A stretch of 64,000 nucleotides of DNA from Branchinecta lynchi (GCA_023053575.1 JAKZAP010000009.1:12629869-12693868); one strand, 5' to 3'. Positions 11,129-22,887 are shown, counted from the first letter of the stretch. Numbers and translations are program-made. Notes: generated by a model from the sequence alone, not told the origin.

Positions 11129-11521
11129 TCATTGATGCGTGAGTGTTTTTTGTAAGCAGAATGTTTGTTGTATATGTGTGAACCGTGTATGAATGGCATT
11201 TAGAACAATGTAAAAATAGTGTTACCACATTATGTAGAATAGAGAAGACTGCAACCTGCGGCCAACAAACCCTCTGGGGCTTTCTTAGCAGGTGCTGTAA
11301 AATGTTTTGTATACATGTGTAAAACAAAATTTAATTTAATCAATTTAATTTAATTTAATCAATTTAATTTAATTTAATCTATACGACTCCAGATTAACAC
11401 ACTGGTGTTGCTAGAAGGATAAGTCAGCTGCAGTAACGAAAAAAAGATGACATTTGGTTACACTTCAGACCAACTGAGGCTCTTGCTGTTGGGCTAAGCC
11501 ATTTGTGTCCTACACCCTTAC

Positions 11522-11697
11522 CTGTTCAAAGTAGAGATGTTCCAATTTGTAGTTTTGATGCAAATACTGTAGCAAAGTCAGTGGACATCCTTCAGCCACA
11601 TATAGTCGGCTGCCATGATCTTCAAGCTGCTGGCAAAGATCTTCTAGTGACTCGAGAAGGAATCCAGTTTGGTGGTACGAGATTATCGCTCCTGGAC
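11522..11697 (-). CDS. cry: cryptochrome exon 2 (alpha/beta antenna domain)
   Basis: Encodes residues 46-104. It is missing from a simple ATG-initiated reading because it contains no start. The acceptor (CCGCAG|GT) completes the Gly codon from exon 1, and the exon ends in phase 0 at CAG|GTAAGG. It carries the family pattern FLLESLEDLCQQLEDHGSRL, the helix after the first strand, followed by a strand-helix-strand run ending in EHLYFEQ. In Drosophila CRY the same position reads FLLDSLQDIDDQL and later IEQ, a clear match from knowledge of the family. Confidence 0.88.
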
Positions 11698-11939
11698 CTG
11701 CGGTGAGACGTAAGTCAGATCACCATCCTAGGAATCTTGCTCTTTAGGAGCATGGTCAAAAGAATAAAAAATGTTGAAACTATGCGGAGCAAGCTCGAAT
11801 TTCGACAGTTCGCCTCCCCACTTTCAGAAAAATTCTGGTACAAGTCAGACTGTGAAATTCAAAGTTGGTAACTACCTTTATGTAATTCTGGCAAGCTGAC
11901 TGATATTCTGAAAAGATCAAAACTTATGGCTGAGAGTAG

Positions 11940-12840
11940 GATTCTCTGCGGCACGTGGGGGGGGGGGGGGGGACCGAATTTCAGAATTGACCTAGATACT
12001 GGACGAAAGTTCGGAATGCCGGAGAAGTAGGCTATATATCGAATAAATATTCCTTTAATATATAGCGAATAATTATGGGCTAATTCTCGGGATTCGGTAA
12101 AATGTCAGGGGGGGGGGGCTCACAGGAGTTTAGGATTGACGTCAATATTGGACCAAATTTCGGAATTCCGGAGAAGCATATAGGGAATAATTATGGACTG
12201 TTATTCGGGATTCGGTAAAATGTCATCGAAATCAGACCAAAGTTTGGAGTTTGCAGTTACTACCAAATCCTGACAATTATAGAGAATAAATTACCGAATC
12301 CCAGTTGTAATATCGAATAATTTTGATTCAACAGCCTATTCAAGATCCGTAATTATGCCGAATAGTTCTTGCATGGAAAAACTTCAGAATAACATTTGGA
12401 TTCTGTATAATTTCATTGAAGCTGGACCTAAAGTCCAGATTTGTGGTACCGGTAACTACCAAACCCCTGAGAATTATACAGAATTAATTACAAATCTCAA
12501 TTATGATACCAAATAATTCTGGACCGATAGCCTATTTAGGATTCTGTGAAACTACCGAAACCCCGTAAATAGACCGAACTGTTCTGGCATCTAAAAATTA
12601 CCAAATAATTTCAGTAATTTCATTTACCCTATTTGTGATAACAACTGAACCCTGACAAATTATACCCAATCATGATCATTATACCAAGTATATTTGTACA
12701 GATAGCCTATTCTGGATTCTTTATAACAACTGAATCCCCATAAATATACTAAAAAACTCTGATAACGAAAAATAACCAAATAGTTTTAGTAAAATTTTGG
12801 ACCTCCTGCTAAAAATTTTACCAAATAAAAAAGTTGGGGG
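11940..12840 (+). repeat. degenerate AT-rich tandem repeat array
   Basis: Loosely repeated units of roughly 120-150 bp with landmarks TTCGGTAAAATGTCA, CCGAATAATT and GAATTATA...GAATAA, interrupted by G runs at about 11957-11972 and 12110-12118. Divergent copies, non-coding, inside cryptochrome intron 1. Confidence 0.5.
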
Positions 12841-12859
12841 GATGCTGCACCAAACCCAA

Positions 12860-13160
12860 ACAAACCCCTGATTTTGGGAAAGCCTATGCCAAATACTGGG
12901 TATATCTACTGTTTGGTATACCCTATGCCTAGCGCTGGATAAACTATGCCAAATGCTAGATACTGGAACCCAATAAAATATTGATGAATTGATCAGAAAT
13001 CAACCAATCAGAAATCATCTATAGTTGGGTAGGTCAGGGTCAGGGTACCAATAGCTATCCAGCGTTTGGCATAGGGTGTCCAGCGTTAAGCATGGGCTAT
13101 ACCAAACGCTAGACATATCCAGCATCTGGCATACGGTATCCAGGTTTGTGGTTGACTGTG
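12860..13160 (+). repeat. inverted-repeat element (CAGTCAACCACAAACC end)
   Basis: Internally palindromic: CCTATGCCAAATACTGGG and AGCGCTGG words in the left half return inverted in the right (CCAGCGTTTGGCATAGGG). The right end TTGTGGTTGACTGTG is inverted relative to CAGTCAGCCACAAACCCC at 63030 and CAGTCAGCCACAA at 63719, where related copies lie. Confidence 0.6.
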
Positions 13161-13250
13161 CTGCACCCTCTCCAAAAATCAAATAAGTAATAAATAATGC
13201 AATGTCTCAACCCTGTCTCTGGTCTCAACCTCTCCACCATTGCCTGTAAC

Positions 13251-13608
13251 CAGGGGCGTCACATGTGGGGGGAGAGGGAAAGAAAACCCCGCCATTGAAT
13301 GTTTTCGGCCAGTGGGTAAAAAATAGCCGAGTTGGCTCGAAGTGCTGCGATTTCTCTTAAAACAGTTATTTTTTTTCTTGGAAACAGTAGATTTTTCTTC
13401 AAAAACAGTCATTTTTTATAACAATAATTTGTTTCTTAAAAACAGTAGATTTTTCCTAAAATCAGTTGATTTTTTGGTCAAAAAAGTCATTTTTTCTTAA
13501 AAAACAGTTGTTTTTTCTGTAAAAGTCAGTAAACATTACCAGCCAGTTGGTAAATACCTTGTCCCACCTCCAAACCTGCTCCAAAAATCCTGGCTACTAA
13601 TGCCTCTG
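13251..13608 (+). mobile_element. hAT-type MITE (CAGGGGCGTCAC ends), cryptochrome intron 1
   Basis: Left end CAGGGGCGTCACATG and right end GGCTACTAATGCCTCTG are inverted and match the family at 17400. Internal runs of CGACTG/AACAGT-like words are shared. The immediate right flank does not repeat CCTGTAAC from the left, although TCTGTAAC appears 12 bases further on, so the right boundary is uncertain. Confidence 0.65.
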
Positions 13609-13815
13609 TCGGGAAACCAGTCTGTAACCACTCACTGATTACGAAAGAATCTTGTCTAACTCAGTCTAAACATCTTGTCAACTGGTCAAGATACAAACCT
13701 GTGTATACAGACTGGGATGGCTGCAGCAGCACTGCATGTGACTGAGAACAACCATGCATGCACAGGAGGGTCTAAACAGCTAAAGACTAAGTTGCATCAG
13801 AACCACACAACTTAC

Positions 13816-13951
13816 CCCGGAACTTTTTGTCAAAAAGATAAACGAAAGCAATTTTGTGATTCCTCTTCAGAGCAGCATTAAGTGGTCTGTTGTCATGGAG
13901 TCGGAGCCCATGTCGAAACCAGATCACAGCCAGGCTTTCCGGTTCTGCCAT
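13816..13951 (-). CDS. cry: cryptochrome exon 1 (start codon, N-terminus)
   Basis: Encodes residues 1-45 plus one base of codon 46. The start ATG is at 13951-13949 with A at -3 and G at +4. I chose it because the characteristic first beta strand and loop (VIWFRHGLRLHDN) follow at once, as in all photolyase-family proteins, leaving no room for a longer conserved N-terminus. The exon ends at a canonical donor (CGG|GTAAG). Codon 46 (Gly) is completed by exon 2. The sequence just upstream contains no acceptor, so the 5' UTR probably continues upstream. I see no recognisable promoter. Confidence 0.9.
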
Positions 13952-14104
13952 TTGGAAAAGAAATAGAACTAGGCTTTTGTAATATTTCACATTTTAGATG
14001 ATTCAAAACAAACCACACAGAAACTGAAACAAAACAGTGGAGCGTGTTGCAACTACGTCATCTAGCGGCATAACTACTTTACAGAGGATTCCCACTTGAC
14101 GCCG

Positions 14105-14602
14105 CTATTGGCGTTTTTCGGTGCTCCCACAAACAGTTTTTGGGTCGATTGTGGCTCGAAAAGTGTGTTTCCGCGGCCTTTTGTGCGGCCCACAAGTGTT
14201 TTTCCGCGACCAACAGGACTTCCGTGGCTTGCTTTGTCGCTCAAATTCGAAAAACAACTGGCGAGGTGATTGTCGATTTTGTGGCTCGATTAAGGCGGGA
14301 AATTCAAATTAAGCAGCGAAATAGTGTCTAAACAATCAATTAAATACTTTTTCAAGCATATAGACTTAAAACTGAGGATCCCTTTTCCACAGAATGGTAA
14401 GGAAATAAGCCTAGAGTTCTACTTATTGAGATTTTACACGAATTTTATTTTTATTTTCAGATATTTGAAATTACCGATAAAAAATAGACAAAACGGCGTT
14501 TCCGCGAGTTTCAACTCGTGGCTCGACTGTGTGGCACACAATCGTGTTTCCGCGGCAAATACCCAGAAGTGTGTGGCCCACATGTCACGAAAAAGGCCTT
14601 AA
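14105..14602 (+). repeat. about 500-bp MITE-like repeat (copy of 4767-5262)
   Basis: Begins TTGGCGTTTTTCGGTGCTCCC and ends at CACGAAAAAGGCCTT. It is collinear with the copy in cryptochrome intron 4 and lies just upstream of cryptochrome exon 1, so it may overlap the 5' flank or promoter region. Confidence 0.75.
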
Positions 14603-14799
14603 GAGCGACTCTAGCTTTTTAACTGATTCGCTTTCCGAAAATCAAAGCGGGAATCCGCTGAATGCAAGAGTTAACGGAAAGACATTGCACCTTTACAACT
14701 TCTCGCAGGCTTTTCAAGATCGCTTTCCACTCAAACAGTGGTTTCATTTTCCATCGTGTCTATCGTTCCCGGACCTGGAACTAATACCTCAAAACTAGC

Positions 14800-15300
14800 G
14801 GAGGTCAAAAACCACTCAGGAAAGCCGAGCCAGTTTTACGAGTGGACAGAAACTTGGAATGTAGATAGCTAATGTGCCCTAGATGATCCATTTTGGGGTT
14901 CGGAACGGATCCGACCACAGTGTGTGTGTGGGGCCGGTACTTCCCAAAATGCTCAGATTTTAGTAAAACTTGATGGTTGATAAAAGAAAATACCCTAGAT
15001 AATTTTTTTTGTGTCCGAACAGGATGGGGGACTTCGGAAAATCTGTGGCACGCCCAGGGATCAAACAAATAGAGCGATTCGAATGAAACTACTTCTTGTG
15101 AAGGTATAAAAGTCGCATGCTCTAGATGAACCGTTTTGTCCCCGTCCGTATTTGGCCGCGTTCGAGGGGGTACCGGAAATCCTCAGATTCGAATGAAACT
15201 GCATGGTAATACGAGCAGATGCCCTAGATATCCCATTTCTTGATCCGAACCGTATCTTCCAACGGTGGGGGAGTTGGACGATCTCATATACTTACTTGTA
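14800..15300. repeat. degenerate repeat related to 27030-27700 and 58620-59300
   Basis: Phrases such as GATCCGACCACAGTG, AATGCTCAGATTTTAG and TGCCCTAGAT recur in related form near 27050-27700 and 58630-59220, usually next to G/C runs. A low-identity dispersed family; no coding. Confidence 0.4.
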
Positions 15301-15491
15301 CCACCAACTCGGAACAAGTGCCGTATGAGCTCGCAGGTCTTGCATCGAGCTCATCAACGTGTTATTCGTCTCCTTTCATTTGAAATGGTTGGTTGCTATG
15401 TGGGACAAGAAAGTTTCGTGCAGGAATCTTGTCTCGCCTTTATGGTGACCCGCAACAGAGGGACGTTTATGAAGCAAAAGCAGAAGATAGG

Positions 15492-15854
15492 GAGCGTGTT
15501 CCACCCTTCTAACAATCCTAATTATTAGTTACTATTTTCGTCCAACTTCTTGAAAAGTTATTATGCTGACTGTTCCAAACTTCTCGAAATAGTAACTACT
15601 TGCTCTTTCGTGCCCTTTTTTACGTCCTTGTATAATAGTGTATTAATAACATGTTTCGTACTACAACATAAAATAAGCCACTGACTCTCTCTTACCATGC
15701 TCGGAAGCGTAGTAAGCGGGTAACTACGAATGTCTGTAACGTGATTGGCACGTGGCATTATATTTCGCCGAAAATAGAAAAATGTGTTCAAGCCTTGACC
15801 CCAATAATCGTGACGAATGCGAAGTAACTACGGTAATTAGTGGGGAACACTCTC
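15492..15854 (+). mobile_element. Harbinger-like MITE, degraded copy
   Basis: Left end GAGCGTGTTCCACCCTTCTAAC matches the intact family at 40314, 53037 and 55690. The right end (GGTAATTAGTGGGGAACACTC) is decayed. Non-coding. Confidence 0.6.
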
Positions 15855-16423
15855 AGGGATTAAGTAATCCCTGATTTAGTTATTTATTTTCGAGTCGAGA
15901 TAGCCGGGTTTTTTTTACTTCCACTTCTTTCCCTTTGACTCGAGTCCGGCCTAATAAATTATGCTGGATTCTGCGTTCACGGTCGGGGTTTAAACTGGGG
16001 ACGCCCGCAAATCCCTCTACTCCTCATCACAACCTAATGAATCCTTTCTAACAAAGACCCTCAACCAAACACCATCGTGCGGCCGAGAGAGAACAGCCAA
16101 AAGAGGGTGCTGGGACTTCAAAATCCTATCCTGGAGCGAAAACGAGCAGATCTACCACTTTAGAAAAAGATGGGAGACCTTCACCAATAAACATTTCCGA
16201 GGATAAACCGTGCAACCACTGGAAGGAGTTATTGTACAGAGCATGTAAAGAATACTCTTGATGACTATATCTCCTTGCCGATGCAAAATCTCCGGGTCCT
16301 ACCGGAAGAAAGGCAGAAGCGGTGTCACAGCTGCTCCCAAAATATCGCGGTGATTGTTTGACACAGGATTTGAGTCGTTACGGAGACGCTTCCTCCTTTG
16401 TTTTGGACTTGGTCATAAGGCGC

Positions 16424-16762
16424 ATTCTCGCCGTTCCCCGAGGACTCCACTTGTGGAGTCCCCGCGTTTTTGTTTGTCCCGGGGACTCACTCCCCGTGTT
16501 CTCGCGAGTCCCCACGGACGGGAATGCTCCCATTATCTTAACCATCATCAAAAAGGACTCCCTTTTAAATTCGGACGGGAATCAATTTTGCTGGTGTTGG
16601 TGCAATGTAAAATTAATTAAAAAGAATCAGAATAAACATTTCGTCAACTACATATTTTTTTTCGAACAAAATTCGTTTTGGAAGCATTCCCCGTGGAGTG
16701 ATTCCCTCTTTTCTCGTCGTTCCCTTCGATTCCCGGAGGATTCCTCGGGGAACGGCGAGAAT
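16424..16762 (+). repeat. palindromic MITE (copy of 4281-4690)
   Basis: ATTCTCGCCGTTCCCCGAGG at the left and CCTCGGGGAACGGCGAGAAT at the right are near-perfect inverted ends of about 20 bp. Internal GGACTCCACTTGTGGAGTCC is itself a palindrome. Confidence 0.8.
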
Positions 16763-17391
16763 ATTACCGCGTCTGACCATGTTATTAGTCACAAGAGATA
16801 GACCATAAAGTTGTTTGCAGTAAACACGGAACAGGAAAGATTTTAGATTTTAACAGCCCATCGCTTCAAAAGGTTTTCTCCTGGTCAGGAGGGTTAGCAC
16901 GAGCGCAGAGCGATCTGGGGAATCATCCAATCCATATCCAATTTGGGGCTAAAAGTGAACTCAAATACTTGAAGGATGTGACAAACTCAAACTGGACTGA
17001 AAAATCAGTTTTGATACGGACTATAAGGGCAATGAAAACCAAGAGCGAGTTTGCTCAAACTAACTTCTAACAATAGTTGCGCTTCTGATCTCAGTTTTCC
17101 GTTCTCGCTTCTGAATTCTCGATCCTCGTACAAATTACCATTTTGCTCCTCTGGCTTCTCCATTCTCGCTTTTGACAAAAACACTAATTTGGCAGCTCGT
17201 CCGCAGCCCGGTATACGTGTTTATGCATCTTGAGCACCCGCACTCTCTTGACCAATCAGGGAGGAGAACGGACAGAGGAGAATCCTGGATTCACCATCGG
17301 AGCAATTTCTCGATTCTGCAGAATTGCGATGCTTTCCCCGTTCTCAATTCTTACAAAAACGCAAGAAAAGAAGAACTCGCTTCTTCTAATA

Positions 17392-17701
17392 GTCCAAAAC
17401 AGAGGCGTTACTAGCCAAAATGTTTGGGGGGGGGGGGGACGAGGAATTTACCGACTGGCTGGTAATTTTTACCGACTTTTTCTGCAGAAAAAACGACTGT
17501 TTTCAACAATAATAATGACATTTTTGAAAAAATCGACTGATTTTCCGAAAAACCGACTATTTTGACGAAAATCGAAAAAATGAACTGTTTTGACGGAAAA
17601 TCGCAGCGCTTCGCGCCGAATCGGTATTTTTTACCGACTGGCCGACGGCTTTGGGGGGGGGGGGTCCCCCCACTCCCAGTCGTGACGCCTCTGGTCCAAA
17701 G
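17392..17701 (+). mobile_element. hAT-type MITE with 8-bp target duplication
   Basis: Element 17400-17693: left end CAGAGGCGTTACTAGCC, right end CAGTCGTGACGCCTCTG (inverted). Flanks GTCCAAAA (17392-17399) and GTCCAAAG (17694-17701) match at 7 of 8 bases. It contains G runs at both shoulders and repeated CGACTG words. An 8-bp duplication with CAGRGG ends is the hAT signature. Confidence 0.85.
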
Positions 17702-18462
17702 ACGCAAAACTGGAGAATTGCGAGGAGAACGGCAAGGAGAATTCGGATCAAAAACGCAACTAATTATCGCTACCGTTCTGCGATTCTCTGAGCGAGCTCC
17801 GAAGTCGGAAGCAAAACAATTCGGCACATGACCTCCCATTGGCTAAGAGAACTTTTATTGCACTGTACAACTATTTACAAAATAATACTCAAAACTCAGA
17901 TTTGTACGGCCAAATGCGGGGGGGGGGGGGGGGGGGGCTCTGTCACAAAACAATAAAGGGATAAAAAATGTTTTCTCCTAAAAAACATGATTAAGAAAAA
18001 CGTGTTCGATATCGCAAATAAAGCCGTGCAGTAAAAAATTCCCCGATTTATTATGCGATAGCGAGAACTTGTTTGAAAAATATAATTTTCTATACACAAA
18101 GAGAAAAACACGAATGGCTGCATGGTATCCTAGCCTACTGTCTTTCTTTTTGACAAAAAAAAAAACAGAAAAAAGAAGAACCCATCAATAAAGGAGATCC
18201 TAGACTTGTAATATTTTTTTTTGTGGCAGTTTTTATCATTGTACCAGAGGAGTTTCGAAAGAATATTTGGGGCTATTTCACCATTATGTTACTTCCTGAC
18301 ATCTTAAAGAGGTCGACGCCAAGCGTTATATGTAATATTTGCAGATTTGTTCATGGTGTGGTGAAATTTCGAGAGAGGGATGGCGAAGTTTAGTTCATGC
18401 TTTGTTGTTTTATATTGATTACTAACCTGTAATCAGGTCTGTTTCCTAATGTAATTACAGGT

Positions 18463-18590
18463 TTGTTTCCTTCCCCGAAGTTGAACCAGAGGATTGACAG
18501 CCTAACGAGGACCCTTGCCAAGAAGGGCCGAAATATCGCTGATGAAGAATCATAGCTGACGTATCCGTTGTAAACATTGTTTGAATTTAT
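18463..18590 (+). repeat. dispersed block with CCCTTGCCAAGAAGGGCCGAAATAT
   Basis: Shares GGTTTGTTTCCTTCCCCGA, ACGAGGACCCTTGCCAAGAA and ATATCGCTGATGAA with the inverted copy at 9533-9653. Shorter pieces occur near 22530, 32985, 34246, 38770, 38838 and 40690. Probably a retroposon-derived module; family unknown. Confidence 0.6.
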
Positions 18591-18680
18591 GATTTCTCTA
18601 CCCTAGTTGTGTGTGCAGTTAGTTCTAAAACTTAATACAAACGCAATCTGACCTAGGCTTAAAGAGAAAACATCGCTTAC

Positions 18681-18834
18681 ATTTTTTAGCAAAAAATAAA
18701 CTATTTACACTGAAATAATCAGGACTTCTTGTTCCAACTGTTGCCAGATTTAAGTCCTTAGTCATGTCTTCCGCTAGCTGGGTAAACACAGTAACCAGTA
18801 ACCGAAACAGGTCTTCATCGCCAGTTAGCGACAT
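18681..18834 (-). CDS. possible first coding exon of an unrecognised gene
   Basis: The minus-strand ATG at 18834 has a good context (CTAAAATGTC). The reading MSLTGDEDLFRLLVTVFTQL continues AEDMTKDLNLATVGTRSPDYF and looks like real, amphipathic helical protein rather than repeat translation. A plausible donor (AAAT|GTAAGC) ends the exon at 18681; a weaker one lies at AGT|GTAAAT about 45 bases earlier. I do not recognise the protein and could not place a second exon in the repeat-rich DNA down to 14 kb. It lies between the Ki-67 and cryptochrome homologues on the same strand. It could also be a chance reading frame. Confidence 0.35.
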
Positions 18835-18849
18835 TTTAGCATTGCACTA

Positions 18850-20320
18850 TGACAAACTTTCGTCGTTCCCAAAAGAAGCTTCGTCATCCAAAGCCATTCC
18901 AATCCGCGCAGCTTTTACGACGTTCTGATGTATGAATGAACTAGCAAAAAGCAACACCCAAAATTTACTGAAAACGGTTGAGAACGCGCAGCTTCTATGA
19001 CATTTTGATGTAAGAATAAACTAGCAAAAAGCAAAACCCAAAATTTACCAAAAACGGTTGAGAACGATTTCATGGTAAGAATCGCTGCGGTTTTGCATCG
19101 TAAATTCTGTTAAAATGGTTGGAAAGATTCTGAAACGGACGAATAAAAGCACAAGAGAATTATCTCTCGTGTGTTATCTTTTTCTTTTATTTTTTACCGG
19201 CTTCGCATCTTTTCGTATTTTTCTGACCGATACTTCTTAGTTCTGGGGCGAATCCTCTTCCTCATCTCGGTAGCCTTAATACTTTTCGGATCCTTAACGT
19301 CACCTATTCTTACGGAACAAAACCCGATTTTTTTTTTTACAAACACAAACTACTCTATAACTCTTTCAAACTAAAGTTTAAACCATTTCATATTTTTAAT
19401 TTGTTTTCTTTCTTCTGCTTTACGATTACTGCTACCGACTCGGAATACTTTTGCTTACATTAGTAATCTTGTCATCAACCTCCCATTAGGACTGGATTTT
19501 TTAATTCCGAACTTACGAATGAAGTTACAAGACATGCAATATTGCAATTTTTCTTGGTCGAATGGTTGCTACAGCATCCGCTATAGCGTCCTTATAACGA
19601 CGGTGACGTACAGTAGGTCCAAAAGGGTAATTACCAGCGTCGCTCGTTCTTTAAGACTGCGGATACCACTACCTACTCTTCTGAGACTCGTAAACGTGTC
19701 ACGCGACTTGACGAAACCTAAGACGAGCGGCTAAACTTTCACGCCAGCAACCCCCCCCCCCCCCCCACTGTAACCACACCATACGCGAGTAATGCGAATA
19801 ATCCTTAACCACCAGAGTTTTGGTTTTTCTTCTCCTCGCCAAATAGCTAACAATATGAAAAATTAGTTAATCTAGAATTCGATAAGAAATGTTCATCCAG
19901 AAATCGGCGCCTTGTTTGTTGACAGTATCGAATATAAAAATTAAATATTAAACAAAATTTTTTTCAATCCTATTTGTTTTAGGATACTTGAAATCAAGTC
20001 TTATTTGTCGGATCATTGTTCGTCAATTAGGTTAACGTCGCTAAACCAAGGCTCTGAGCGTCGACATTATTCAGGGAAGAGGAAGAATAATTACACCAGA
20101 ACAGGGCCCCTGTCGGTAACCTTTTAAGGAAGTAGAAACTCAGAACAGGGGTCCTGACCCTCGTCTTGTCACCACGTAGTCCACTGATTGGTTATTTGTG
20201 TTCATAGTCCTCTGTTTACACTGTCTTTCCTTTCCCACATTTCGGGCATAAAAATATAAAAATAAATGAAATTCCTAAAATTTTGTACTAAACAAACTTG
20301 CATTCGCCACTTTAATACCC
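18850..20320. other. intergenic, mostly featureless AT-rich DNA
   Basis: Contains a short tandem duplication near 18905-19065 (AGCAAAAAGCAAAACCCAAAATTTAC-type words) and a 16-C tract at 19749. No exon or RNA gene recognised. Confidence 0.4.
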
Positions 20321-20324
20321 TATT

Positions 20325-20583
20325 CCCGATGAAAAATTATCTCAAAATAGCAGTATGAAGTTGTACGAAAAAGTAGCATACAGTACCAATTGATGCTACT
20401 ACCTTCTACTATAGCACGACTGGATGCTACTGGAGCAAGGCGGGATGCTACTGAATGCTACTGCTTAAGATTAGCCTGGTGTAAGGCACATTACGTTAAA
20501 GTATTCTGTATACTACATATCAATACATGCAACTTTTCGTACAGCTACCATACAACTACACAGGCTACACATTTTTCACCGGG
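20325..20583 (+). repeat. MITE with CCCGATGAAAA ends (copy 1)
   Basis: Left CCCGATGAAAAATTATCTC and right ACACATTTTTCACCGGG are inverted. The interior is rich in GATGCTACT words. A clear second copy lies at 32426-32736. Confidence 0.7.
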
Positions 20584-21002
20584 CCATACCACACTATCCA
20601 CTAACAACTCAAAAACATATAAACAGTAAATGCGAAACTATTCTACGACATCCTGATGCAGGTAAAGATCTCCTTAAAATGGGGTGCTCCAACCTCAGTA
20701 GTTACTAAAGGCTGCACCATCGTCAAACTTGCAATATAGTTAATACTTCATATGTGGTTGGTTGGTAAATATTATGCGGAGTAGGGATTTTCTTAGTATA
20801 AGAAACCTGGCGAGGTTCCTCAGAGTGGCCAGTCGGCACAGGGAAAAGTGTTTGAGTGGGGTTTAGTGTAGTAGTGTGACCGTTTATTTTGTATTTACAT
20901 GTTGTTATTTATGTGTGTTTGTTATGGCCTTTGGGCTCTGAAGACAAATAAATATCATATCGTATCAAATATCATATGACTAAGTTGAAACACGCCACTG
21001 AA

Positions 21003-21672
21003 CCTCGGAAACAGCAAAATAACTAGGGAGTAGCACCAAGACCTATGCTTTCCATGTTTTGCAAACGGGCCATATTCGTAGCCACGCCCACTACGCTTGC
21101 GGCATCGCGAGACAAACTTCCGGGTTTAACATTTGAGGTTTTATCTTTTGTTGCTGTGTTCAGCTGATTCGGTTTCAGTAGGGACGTTCACTATCGCTAG
21201 TGGTGCTCGCGTATCGAACACTGATTCGATACGTGAACTATCGCGTATCGATGTAACACCATCGAACACTGGTGTTCGATTGCGTGCAACTTTTTCAAAG
21301 TCTTGGCGCTACTTCCTAGCGTTATTTTACTCTGACTAGGGAGTAGCACCAAGCCTTGACCAAATTGACACACACTCTAATAGCATGGATACTACCACCA
21401 TTAGCGATAGAGAATGTCCCTACTGAAACTCATTCACCTGTTCACCAGCGCTGGCTCCAATAACTTCATAATCTGAACGTAGCAAAAAAATGATGCAGCC
21501 GATTTCCTTGGTGTATGCAGACCGCACTTTTGCTTTACTATAAATGTCTAAACCCGCAAGTTTGTTGCGCTTTCAATGCCGCAAGCGTAGTGGGCGTCGC
21601 TACGAATATGGCCCGTTTGCAAAGCATGGAAAGTATAGGTATTGGGCGATACTCCCTAGCGTTATTTTGCTC
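21003..21672 (+). repeat. element with about 105-bp inverted arms, nested copy inside
   Basis: The left arm (21023-21130: CTAGGGAGTAGCACCAAGAC, AACGGGCCATATTCGTAGCC, CCACTACGCTTGCGGCATCG) is returned inverted at about 21555-21660. Between them lies a smaller pair of GTTATTTTACTCTGACTAGG type ends. Related copies: 33943-34222 and 40851-41725. Confidence 0.65.
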
Positions 21673-22342
21673 TGACTAGGGAGTACCGCCCTGGCAGAAA
21701 ATTTAAGTCCGCAAGCATCCGGCTCTCGTAGTCTTACGTAGCATATTCGGAGCTTGATCGGGAGTGGTCACTTCCGAATCTGAGCAGAAAATTTAAAATT
21801 TTTGAGAAACAAAAATTAAAAAATTAAATATAGGCATGGTGGATTGTTCCCCTTTGATTTTAAATATCGCCCTATCGGCGAAGATACGTCAATCGGAGGC
21901 CTTACTATAAAAAGTACACAAAAATGTATAAATTAAGTGCTGTGCTGTCGATGTAAGCCTAAGAGCTTTTTTAAATACAGCCCTGAGTTGCGGGTTTGTG
22001 TCAGAAGCGTGCTGTCCAATATCAGCACTCGAATCACAATACCTGAACACTCATGTTGGTAATTTGAGTTTGTTTTATCTGGAACACCATGAAACTAAAG
22101 CATGCTGTGAGTGTATTCGCTTGACTGAGCATTTTTAGCAAAGGAATCACAATGTTCGTTTAGATCTTTCGCTAAAACAAGTCATCACCGTTGTTACAAT
22201 CTTGTCCTGTATGCGATCAATCCCAGGTAAACCCGTAGTTACTTCTGGTCGAAGGTTGGAGCGCACCCTATAACACTAACCACTGTTAATAATCACTAAT
22301 ACACACCCATGAGCCTTCGACAAAATACCCCTACTCTCGAGT

Positions 22343-22413
22343 TCACTTCCTAGACCTCGTAGTTCTCTTAGCAACAGGCGTTGATTCCCGCGCTCTTCGG
22401 CTTCGGACTGCAC
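22343..22413 (-). CDS. MKI67: Ki-67 homologue exon 11: basic C-terminus and stop
   Basis: Encodes residues 2282-2304 and the TGA stop (22345-22343). The acceptor GTTTTTAG|GT completes codon 2282 (Gly) from the phase-1 donor of exon 10. Reads GAVRSRRARESTPVAKRTTR then SRK. Very basic with one STP site, which suits the chromatin-binding Leu/Arg-rich C-terminus of Ki-67, though much shorter. It was found by searching for a phase-compatible acceptor followed by a basic reading frame and a stop. I see no convincing AATAAA just downstream on the minus strand. Confidence 0.8.
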
Positions 22414-22887
22414 CTAAAAACATAGAACATTTAAAGTTTAACGAACAGGACTGAGATGAGATCCGACAGCCTAGTCACACATCACTTATTCACTTAAATA
22501 GGATACGTAAGCCACATTTTATTAGAGCGATATTTCGGCCTTTCTTGACAAAGGTTTCTCTTCAGGGCCAAAGTCGCTCAAGCTGGAAAATGAACTTTTG
22601 GAAAAACAACTAAAGATTCTTCCTTAAATATCTTAGTTTGTGAATATCTTTCCGAAAATTGATTTGAGTTAAAGCTGGTGCTGCGAATACACTATGGACA
22701 CGGCTGCTTTTTTCTGCTGCTCGATTGGGTCGTTGAGACCATAGAGATGTTTCCGCATTTTGGTTTTGGAATCCTCTGTCTCTTCTTTCAGTACTTTCAG
22801 TTGTCAGGGCAATCTGAAGTTCCGTACTTCGTAAATTAATAGTTTTAGTGTAAAATATGATTCGCAGTCAGCTTGAGCTGAAGAAAT

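Larger units (their letters stand above)
586..13951 (-). other. cry: Gene model: cryptochrome (fly-type), 5' five exons, truncated by window edge
   Basis: Minus-strand gene assembled by hand from exons 13951-13816, 11697-11522, 9414-9253, 8212-7863 and 844-586. Every junction has a GT donor and AG acceptor, and the phases agree (1, 0, 0, 2, 0), giving 361 residues without a stop. Residues 1 to about 150 form the photolyase alpha/beta (antenna) domain; from about residue 200 the FAD-binding helical domain begins and runs off the left end. Cryptochromes are flavoprotein photoreceptors or clock components related to DNA photolyases. Motifs such as EQDCEPIW, HTLWDPD, GGTPPLTY, PNQARPN and GQLLWREYFY place this nearest to Drosophila-type CRY as I know that family; the class is inference. 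Introns are 1-7 kb and full of repeats. A Ki-67 homologue lies upstream on the same strand. Confidence 0.9.

Noticed and set aside
18520..18560. Hammerhead-ribozyme-like words (GAAA ... CTGATGA)
   Set aside because: The spacing between GAAA and CTGATGA is far too short for the conserved fold and no flanking stems are visible.
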